Notes under the pieces: generated by a model
What the model saw: the letters and a program-made list of their open reading frames with translations, nothing else
Databases searched by the model: none
What the model was told of the DNA's origin: nothing
Program-made: the position numbers and the translations under genes
DNA from: Mycoplana azooxidifex
GTDB lineage: Bacteria; Pseudomonadota; Alphaproteobacteria; Rhizobiales; Rhizobiaceae
DNA: 64,000 bases
Assembly (NCBI RefSeq): GCF_014196765.1
Contig: NZ_JACIEE010000001.1
Coordinates: 310,001-374,000 of the forward strand
Direction of reading: 5' to 3'
Shown here: positions 52,650-58,933 of the stretch, piece after piece
How positions within the stretch are numbered: the stretch's first letter is position 1
Layout of the letters: each line of letters starts with the position of its first letter

Positions 52650-53348
52650 ATGGCAGACGACGAAATCATTCTCGCCGACCTCTCCGACGAAGAGCTCGTG
52701 CAGCAGATGCACGACGATCTCTACGACGGCCTGAAGGAGGAGATCGAGGAAGGGACCAACATCCTGCTCGAACGCGGCTGGGCCCCCTACGACGTTCTCA
52801 CCCAGGCCCTCGTCGAAGGCATGCGCATCGTCGGCATCGATTTCCGCGACGGCATCCTCTTCGTCCCCGAAGTCCTTCTGTCGGCCAATGCGATGAAGGC
52901 CGGCATGTTCATCCTGCGCCCGCTCCTCGCCGCCACCGGCGCGCCGAAGCAGGGCAAGATGGTCATCGGCACCGTCAAGGGCGACATCCACGACATCGGC
53001 AAGAACCTCGTCGGCATGATGATGGAGGGCGCCGGCTTCGACGTCATCGACCTCGGCATCAACAACCCGGTCGAGAACTACCTGGAAGCGATCGAGCGCG
53101 AGCAGCCGGATATCCTCGGCATGTCGGCGCTGCTGACGACGACCATGCCCTACATGAAGGTCGTGATCGACACGCTGAAGGAAAAGGGCATGCGCGACGA
53201 CTACGTCGTCCTGGTCGGCGGCGCGCCGCTGAACGAGGAGTTCGGCAAGGCTGTCGGTGCCGACGCTTACTGCCGCGACGCGGCCGTGGCCGTCGAGACG
53301 GCCAAGGACTTCATGAAGCGCAAGCACAACATGCTGGCCGGCGCCTGA
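52650..53348 (+). CDS. Corrinoid protein of a methyltransferase system
   Basis: A 232-residue B12-binding protein. The axial-ligand motif is GDIHDIGKNLV with His114, followed by LGMSALLTTTMPYMKVVID and VLVGGAPLNEEFG of the cobalamin Rossmann domain. The N-terminal helical domain (LFVPEVLLSANAMKAGMFIL) caps the corrinoid. It should carry the methyl group between the MttB-like enzyme and the tetrahydrofolate methyltransferase. ATG 52650 has GAGGAG upstream. Confidence 0.95.
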   Translation: MADDEIILADLSDEELVQQMHDDLYDGLKEEIEEGTNILLERGWAPYDVLTQALVEGMRIVGIDFRDGILFVPEVLLSANAMKAGMFILRPLLAATGAPKQGKMVIGTVKGDIHDIGKNLVGMMMEGAGFDVIDLGINNPVENYLEAIEREQPDILGMSALLTTTMPYMKVVIDTLKEKGMRDDYVVLVGGAPLNEEFGKAVGADAYCRDAAVAVETAKDFMKRKHNMLAGA

Positions 53349-53405
53349 GACCGAAAAGGCGGCGTCCGCTTGCGCAGGCGCCGCCGCGATCTCATATGCT
53401 GATGA

Positions 53406-53564
53406 TTACTGGGCTGCCCGGGCGACATCCCTGCCCGCAGCCTCTGTGGCGTTGACGGTGTTGGCCGTGTCCTGGCCGATTCCGCGGATGGTGTTGCCGC
53501 AGGCGCTGAGCGAGGCGAGCGCTGCGAGTACGAGGCTGATCTTGGACAGGGTCTTGATGGTCAT
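53406..53564 (-). CDS. Entericidin-like small lipoprotein
   Basis: A 52-residue protein with a lipoprotein signal (SLVLAALASLSAC) and the entericidin-type body GNTIRGIGQDTANTVNATEA. Such lipoproteins sit in the membrane or outer membrane; in enterics they form a toxin-antidote pair, but many bacteria hold lone copies. It is antisense inside the spacer between the corrinoid protein and the DUF1638 gene, 17 bases from the latter's start codon. Confidence 0.85.
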   Translation of the reverse strand: MTIKTLSKISLVLAALASLSACGNTIRGIGQDTANTVNATEAAGRDVARAAQ

Positions 53565-53581
53565 GGTCGGAGTTCCTCTCG

Positions 53582-54241
53582 ATGGATGCGAACACAAATG
53601 AAGTATGGGAAGACAAGTCCCGGCTTCAACGCGCGAACGGCGAAAAAGTTCGCGTAATCGCCTGTGGCGCCATCGCACGCGAAGTGATCGCCGTCTGCAA
53701 GGCAAATCGCCTCGACCATATCGACCTGCAATGTCTTCCCGCCATCTGGCACGCCTACCCGGAAAAAATCACCCCCGGCATCGAGCGGGCGATCACAGAG
53801 GCGCGCGCAGACGGGATCGAGCGGATATTCATCGGCTATGCTGACTGCGGCACGGGCGGGCTGCTGGACGTGCTCTGCACACGCGAGGGCGTCCAGCGCA
53901 TCGAAGGTCCGCACTGTTATTCCTTCTTCGCCGGCAACGAGGCGTTCTCGCGCAACGACGACGACGTTACCTCCTTCTTCCTCACTGATTTCCTGGCCCG
54001 CCAGTTCGAGGCCTTCGTCGTCGAACCGCTGGGGCTCGACCGGCATCCGCAGCTGCTGCCGATGTACTTCGGCAACTACCGCAAGCTCGTCTATCTCTCC
54101 CAGGTCGAGGACGAGGCCCTCCAGCAAAAGGCGCGGCAGGCGGCCGACTATCTCGGCCTCGAATACGAATACCGCTTCACCGGCTATGGCGACCTCTCCC
54201 CGGCCCTGACCGCTCTCGCGACGTCCTCCACCGACGCTTGA
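53582..54241 (+). CDS. DUF1638-family protein
   Basis: A 219-residue cytosolic protein of unknown function. The text VRVIACGAIAREVIAV, AIWHAYPEKITPGIERAI, IGYADCGTGGLLDVLCTREG and GPHCYSFFAGNEAF fits the DUF1638 family; several Cys and His might bind metal. It is found near corrinoid methyltransferase genes in other organisms as I recall, matching this context. The only ATG that keeps the conserved start is 53582, with GGAG upstream. Confidence 0.85.
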   Translation: MDANTNEVWEDKSRLQRANGEKVRVIACGAIAREVIAVCKANRLDHIDLQCLPAIWHAYPEKITPGIERAITEARADGIERIFIGYADCGTGGLLDVLCTREGVQRIEGPHCYSFFAGNEAFSRNDDDVTSFFLTDFLARQFEAFVVEPLGLDRHPQLLPMYFGNYRKLVYLSQVEDEALQQKARQAADYLGLEYEYRFTGYGDLSPALTALATSSTDA

Positions 54242-54367
54242 CGATGGCTTGTGGCGGACGAGATCCTCGCGCATAGAATGCACGATTTCAAAAGATCCTG
54301 ACGCTAAGGTTCGCCCGGAAAGATCCCGTCGGCTGGCGGCGGGGCGATGCGGGACGGCGGGACAGGC

Positions 54368-55204
54368 ATGACAGACATCGCAGGAGAAGGCACGGCAGCA
54401 GACGACGGCCAGGCACCATCGCGGCCACCAGACGCTGCGATGGGCCGCGTCGTCGTCCTCACCCAGGGCGGTCCCAACCCGGAAATCCTCGTCAACGCAT
54501 TGAAGCGCCGCGTCCCCGATCTCCTCGTCGTCGAGGAGAAGCCGGAATCCAAGAAAGCGATGCTGCGCCAGAAGGTGCGCCGCCTCGGCTGGGTCACCGC
54601 ATTCGGCCAGATGGCGACGATGGCTGTGTCGAAATTCGGCAAGCCGCTCGCCCGCCGCCGCGCCAGCGAGATCGTCCGCCAGTTCGGTGTCGACGTCCGG
54701 CCCGACCCGGCGCTGCCGCGAATCTCGATCGACAGCGCCAACAGTGCGGAATTCGTGCGCCTGGTCGGCGAACTGAAGCCCGCCGTGCTGTTCCTCGTCA
54801 GCTGCCGCATCCTCAGGCCCGAAACGCTGCGGGCCGTTCCCTGCCCGGTGCTCAACTTCCACGCCGGCATCAATCCGCAGTATCGTGGTCAGCAGGGCGG
54901 CTACTGGGCACGGGTGATGGGCGACGAGGCGAACTTCGGCGCGACCGTCCACCTGGTCGACGCAGGCGTCGATACTGGCGGCGTTATCGGCCAGGTCCGC
55001 GTGACGCCCTCGCGCAAGGACACGATGCACACCTATCCGCTGCTCCTGACCGCAGCCGGCACCGATATCGCTGCCCGCGCCGTGGCCGACGCCCTCGCCG
55101 GCGCGGTGCGGCCGCAGGAGACGACGACGGAACCGTCCCGCCAATGGTACCACCCGACGCTCTGGCGGTGGCTGTGGACCGGAATGACGCGCGGGATCTG
55201 GTGA
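54368..55204 (+). CDS. Formyltransferase-fold protein
   Basis: A 278-residue protein whose C-terminal half matches formyl transferases: PVLNFHAGINPQYRGQQGGY contains Asn-x-His and the loop, and GATVHLVDAGVDTGGVIGQV the catalytic Asp. The first part (MGRVVVLTQGGPNPEILV) carries a nucleotide-like loop not usual in Fmt. The C-terminal OB domain of Fmt is missing. It could hydrolyse or transfer formyl groups of 10-formyl-tetrahydrofolate in this one-carbon cluster. Start between 54347 and 54368 is uncertain. Confidence 0.75.
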   Translation: MTDIAGEGTAADDGQAPSRPPDAAMGRVVVLTQGGPNPEILVNALKRRVPDLLVVEEKPESKKAMLRQKVRRLGWVTAFGQMATMAVSKFGKPLARRRASEIVRQFGVDVRPDPALPRISIDSANSAEFVRLVGELKPAVLFLVSCRILRPETLRAVPCPVLNFHAGINPQYRGQQGGYWARVMGDEANFGATVHLVDAGVDTGGVIGQVRVTPSRKDTMHTYPLLLTAAGTDIAARAVADALAGAVRPQETTTEPSRQWYHPTLWRWLWTGMTRGIW

Positions 55205-55209
55205 TACTT

Positions 55210-55245
55210 GGCCAGTGCGCCGGCCAGTGCCTTGGCCAGTGCCTC
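55210..55245. repeat. Three tandem 12-base repeats
   Basis: GGCCAGTGCGCC, GGCCAGTGCCTT and GGCCAGTGCCTC follow one another from 55210 to 55245, just after the formyltransferase-like gene. They lie in a 179-base spacer with no other gene and may reflect slippage rather than function. Confidence 0.6.
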
Positions 55246-55383
55246 GGCAGGCCGTCATTGCCATTGCGCAAGCGGAGCATGCCCGGCCGAATCCCACGTC
55301 GTTTTTGAGCGATGCCCGGTCGTGGCGAGCGCAGCCACCGGGCCCTGCAGCAAGCATTGTCGGAACCGAGGAGTACTTTCACC

Positions 55384-55686
55384 ATGGCAGACCGCATCAT
55401 CGTCTATTGGCGCGACATCCCCGCCCAGGTCATCATCAAGCAGGGCCGCAGGACGGCCAAGCGCGAACTGTCGCTGCGCTTCACCGAGGCGATCGACATG
55501 TGCGCCATGCGCACGGGCGCCGCCGAGACCGACGACTACCTCGCCGAATGGCGCAAGGCCGATCCGGTCCCGGTTTCCGACGACCTGGAGGCCGAGGCCG
55601 ACAGGGCCGCAGCTGAGTTCGAGGCAGCCTACGACCGCGAACGGCTGGTGGCGCTGGTCAAGGCCGGGGGCCGCGACGATGGCTGA
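55384..55686 (+). CDS. PF13769-type small protein (annotated elsewhere as virulence factor)
   Basis: A 100-residue acidic protein (MADRIIVYWRDIPAQVIIKQ, then FTEAIDMCAMRTGAAETDDY). It matches what I recall of the Virulence_fact domain, a family without known biochemistry. ATG 55384 has GAGGAG upstream. It overlaps the MetV-like gene by eight bases, so it belongs to the one-carbon operon and probably works with that reductase, an inference. Confidence 0.7.
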   Translation: MADRIIVYWRDIPAQVIIKQGRRTAKRELSLRFTEAIDMCAMRTGAAETDDYLAEWRKADPVPVSDDLEAEADRAAAEFEAAYDRERLVALVKAGGRDDG

Positions 55687-56254
55687 CCCCAAGCCCGGCA
55701 ACGCTGCCCCCGCCAAGAAGGCGGCGACCGGCGCCTATACGCCGGTCGGGGTCTCGCCGGACCGCCGCTCCCGGCACAAATATACGGTCCGGCTCTGGGC
55801 TGTCCGTCATTCGCGCTTCTTCGAGTGGTTCTACAATCGATTCGCCGCAGCCTTCCTGCTGCTCGATCCGGTCTGGAGGCTGTTCGGATACCAGCGCGTC
55901 GAGCGGCCGGTCACCTTCGTCGAGCGCCATGTGAAGGGCTTCCTGTTCGACTGTCGCATGTGCGGCCAGTGCGTGCTGTCGTCGACGGGCATGTCGTGTC
56001 CGATGAACTGTCCCAAGCAGTTGCGCAACGGTCCCTGCGGCGGCGTTCGGGCCAACGGCAATTGCGAGGTCGAGCCGGATATGCCCTGCGTCTGGGTGCA
56101 GGCCTGGAAGGGATCGCAGAACATGGCGAATGGAAATGCCATCATGAACGTGCAGAAGCCGGTGAACCAGTCGCTGCGCGAGACATCCTCCTGGCTGCGC
56201 GTCACCGCCGAGGCCGCGGCGGCCCGCGAGGCTGCGAGCGGAAAGGACGCCTGA
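55679..56254 (+). CDS. MetV-like protein, methylenetetrahydrofolate reductase C-terminal type
   Basis: A 191-residue cysteine-rich protein with CRMCGQCVLSSTGMSCPMNC and CPKQLRNGPCGGV plus two later Cys, suited to zinc or iron-sulfur binding. This is the MTHFR_C/MetV partner that forms MetVF reductases in acetogens. It overlaps the previous gene by eight bases and is followed by metF after three bases, the order expected for a complex. A hydrophobic helix (FFEWFYNRFAAAFLLLDPVW) lies at the N-terminus. Confidence 0.82.
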   Translation: MADPKPGNAAPAKKAATGAYTPVGVSPDRRSRHKYTVRLWAVRHSRFFEWFYNRFAAAFLLLDPVWRLFGYQRVERPVTFVERHVKGFLFDCRMCGQCVLSSTGMSCPMNCPKQLRNGPCGGVRANGNCEVEPDMPCVWVQAWKGSQNMANGNAIMNVQKPVNQSLRETSSWLRVTAEAAAAREAASGKDA

Positions 56255-56257
56255 TCC

Positions 56258-57352
56258 ATGGCCCATATCGACGAGAACCCCCTCGGCCCCCACCTGCCGC
56301 TCGATCCCCAGCCCGGCCATTCGTCCCTCGGCCGGCTGGAACGCGTGCTCAGGCGCGGCGAATTCGCCGTCACCGCCGAGCTGAACCCGCCCGACAGCGC
56401 CAATCCGGAAGACGTCTACGAACGCGCCGCGATCTTCGACGGCTGGGTGGACGGCATCAATGCGGTCGATGCCTCCGGCGCCAACTGCCACATGTCGTCG
56501 GTCGGCATCTGCGCGCTCCTGACCCGTATGGGCTATGCCCCGATCATGCAGATCGCCTGCCGTGACAAGAACCGCATCGCCATCCAGGGCGACGTGCTGG
56601 GCGCGGCCGCCATGGGCGTCTGCAACATCATGTGCCTCACGGGCGACGGCGTGCAGGCCGGCGACCAGCCCGGCGCCAAGCCGGTCTTCGATCTCGACTG
56701 CATGTCGCTGCTCGAGACCGTCCGCATCATGCGCGACAATTCCAAGTTCCTGTCCGGCCGCAAGCTGACGACGCCGCCGAAGGTCTTTCTCGGCGCGGCG
56801 ATCAACCCCTTCGCGCCCCCCTACGATTTCCGCCCCTACCGGCTCGCCAAGAAGATCGAGGCCGGCGCGCAGTTCGTGCAGAGCCAGTACTGCTTCGACG
56901 TGCCGATGTTCAGGGAATACATGAAAAAGGTCCGCGACCTCGGCCTGCACGAGAAATGCTTCATCCTCGTCGGCGTCGGTCCGATGGCGTCGGCCAAGAC
57001 GGCCAAGTGGATCCGCTCCAACGTACCCGGCATCCATATTCCGGATTCCATCATCGCCCGCCTCGAAGGCGCGCAGGACCAGAAGAAGGAAGGCAAGCAG
57101 CTCTGCATCGACATCATCAACGAGGTGAAGGAGATCGAGGGCGTGTCCGGCGTTCACGTGATGGCCTACCGCCAGGAGGAATACGTCGCCGAGATCGTCC
57201 ACGAATCCGGCGTCCTCAAGGGCCGCAAGCCCTGGACGCGCGAACCGAACCCGGTCGATACCCTCGTTGCCGAGCGCCTGGAGGAAGCCCGCGCCGGCAA
57301 GGAGCAGAACCAGCAGGAAATGGCCGAGATCGCCGCCCAACACCCGCATTGA
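56258..57352 (+). CDS. metF: Methylenetetrahydrofolate reductase (MetF)
   Basis: A 364-residue TIM-barrel flavoenzyme interconverting methylene- and methyl-tetrahydrofolate. The text RRGEFAVTAELNPPDSANPE contains the catalytic Glu region, with QIACRDKNRIAIQGDVLGAA, FLGAAINPFAPP and FVQSQYCFDVPMFREYMKKV. It is longer than E. coli MetF (about 296) and adjoins a MetV-like partner, so it is probably a MetVF type. In this context it may run in the oxidative direction. Confidence 0.93.
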   Translation: MAHIDENPLGPHLPLDPQPGHSSLGRLERVLRRGEFAVTAELNPPDSANPEDVYERAAIFDGWVDGINAVDASGANCHMSSVGICALLTRMGYAPIMQIACRDKNRIAIQGDVLGAAAMGVCNIMCLTGDGVQAGDQPGAKPVFDLDCMSLLETVRIMRDNSKFLSGRKLTTPPKVFLGAAINPFAPPYDFRPYRLAKKIEAGAQFVQSQYCFDVPMFREYMKKVRDLGLHEKCFILVGVGPMASAKTAKWIRSNVPGIHIPDSIIARLEGAQDQKKEGKQLCIDIINEVKEIEGVSGVHVMAYRQEEYVAEIVHESGVLKGRKPWTREPNPVDTLVAERLEEARAGKEQNQQEMAEIAAQHPH

Positions 57353-57437
57353 TCGCGGCGGGCGCCATCCGACACGCCACCTTGTAACCCGAAAATTCGC
57401 GCGATAGCTTGTCGCCCACACCACCAGAGGAAACTTA

Positions 57438-58403
57438 ATGACCCGCACCATCGTCGCTTCCGCCACCCGCGAGATCGTCATCGGCTTCGACCAGCCGTTC
57501 TGCGTCATCGGCGAGCGGATCAACCCGACCGGCCGCAAGAAGCTGGCAGCCGAGATGATCGAGGGCAATTTCGACACGGTCATCAAGGACGCGCTGGAAC
57601 AGGTCGCGGCCGGCGCCACCATGCTCGACGTCAATGCGGGCGTCACCTCGGTCAACCCGAACGAGACCGAGCCGGGACTGCTGGTCAAGACGCTGGAAAT
57701 CGTCCAGGGCCTGGTCGACGTGCCGCTCTCGATCGACAGCTCGGTAACGGCTGCGATCGAGGCCGGCCTCAGGGTCGCCAAGGGTCGGCCGCTGGTCAAC
57801 TCGGTCACCGGCGAGGAAGAAAAGCTCGAGGCGATCCTGCCGCTGGTCAAGAAGTACAACGTGCCGGTCGTCGCGATCTCCAACGACGAGACCGGCATCT
57901 CGATGGACCCGGACGTGCGCTTCGCCGTCGCCAAGAAGATCGTCGAGCGCGCCATGGACCATGGCATCAAGCCGGAAGACATCGTCGTCGATCCGCTCGT
58001 CATGCCGATCGGCGCGCTGGGCGACGCCGGCCGCCAGGTGTTCGCGCTGCTGCGCCGCCTGCGCGAGGAGCTGAAGGTCAACACCACCTGCGGCCTCTCC
58101 AACATCTCCTTCGGCCTGCCGCACCGCCACGGCATCAACGCCGGCTTCATCCCCATGGTGATCGGCGCCGGCATGACGAGCGCGATCATGAACCCCTGCC
58201 GCCCGCAGGAGATGGAGGCCGTGCGCGCCGCCAACGTCCTGAACGGCACCGACGCCAACTGCAGCAACTGGATCATGACCTACCGCGACCACAAGCCCGC
58301 CGAGGGCGGCGCCGTGGCAGCCGCCTCGCCCGCCCCGTCGGCAGGTGGCGGCCGTCGTGGCGGACGTGCCGGCCGCACCGGCGGGGGCGCGTCGCGGGAG
58401 TAG
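57438..58403 (+). CDS. Methyltetrahydrofolate:corrinoid methyltransferase (DHPS fold)
   Basis: A 321-residue pterin-binding enzyme that moves methyl groups between tetrahydrofolate and a corrinoid protein. DHPS-fold landmarks are VIGERINPTGRKKLAAEMIE, GATMLDVNAGVTSVNPNETE, LSIDSSVTAAIEAGL and GLSNISFGLPHRHGINAGFI. The C-terminus adds a Gly/Arg tail (GGGRRGGRAGRTGGGASRE) not part of the fold. ATG 57438 has AGAGGAAAC upstream. Confidence 0.93.
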   Translation: MTRTIVASATREIVIGFDQPFCVIGERINPTGRKKLAAEMIEGNFDTVIKDALEQVAAGATMLDVNAGVTSVNPNETEPGLLVKTLEIVQGLVDVPLSIDSSVTAAIEAGLRVAKGRPLVNSVTGEEEKLEAILPLVKKYNVPVVAISNDETGISMDPDVRFAVAKKIVERAMDHGIKPEDIVVDPLVMPIGALGDAGRQVFALLRRLREELKVNTTCGLSNISFGLPHRHGINAGFIPMVIGAGMTSAIMNPCRPQEMEAVRAANVLNGTDANCSNWIMTYRDHKPAEGGAVAAASPAPSAGGGRRGGRAGRTGGGASRE

Positions 58404-58408
58404 CGTCG

Positions 58409-58756
58409 ATGACCCCGCGTCGCCTGCGCAAGGATGCCTCCACGCTCTGGTTCCAGGCGCCCTTCGTCATGGCGATGCGGATCCACGAGATGCAGATGGC
58501 GGCGCTGACCGGCAAATCGCAGGACGCAGCCGAGATGAACCGCATGGTGACGGAGAAGGTGATGGCCACAGCCGAAAGTGCCGTGGCCGTCAACATGGCG
58601 ATCTCGCGCGCGGCCTTCGGCGCGGCGATGCAGATGATGACCGGCGGCCGTCCCTCCACCGCCAAGGCCGGCGAAACCATCGCCGCGGCAGCCCTCAAGC
58701 CTTACGGAAAGCGCGTGCGCGCCAATGCGCGGCGCCTGTCGAAAAAGAAATCCTGA
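58409..58756 (+). CDS. Methionine-rich helical protein of unknown function
   Basis: A 115-residue basic protein (MTPRRLRKDASTLWFQAPFV) with about 12 Met, 11 of them within some 60 residues (VMAMRIHEMQM, NRMVTEKVM, AAMQMMTGG). It looks helical, recalling phasin-like proteins, but no family is certain. It begins five bases after the previous stop, with GGGAG upstream, and precedes the activator gene. Role unknown. Confidence 0.65.
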   Translation: MTPRRLRKDASTLWFQAPFVMAMRIHEMQMAALTGKSQDAAEMNRMVTEKVMATAESAVAVNMAISRAAFGAAMQMMTGGRPSTAKAGETIAAAALKPYGKRVRANARRLSKKKS

Positions 58757-58933
58757 TCCCGCCAATGTGACAGGCGCACGTGCCCTCCCTGAAATGATGC
58801 TGGCAGATCTTTCCAAGTCGGGACTTTCCATGTCGGGATTTGACGGTTATCAGGCGGCATTCCGGTGCAGTCTGGTAACGAGGCGTGATGCGGCGGCCCG
58901 CTAGGCCCGCGTCCGGGAGGAAAGACTTTATCC

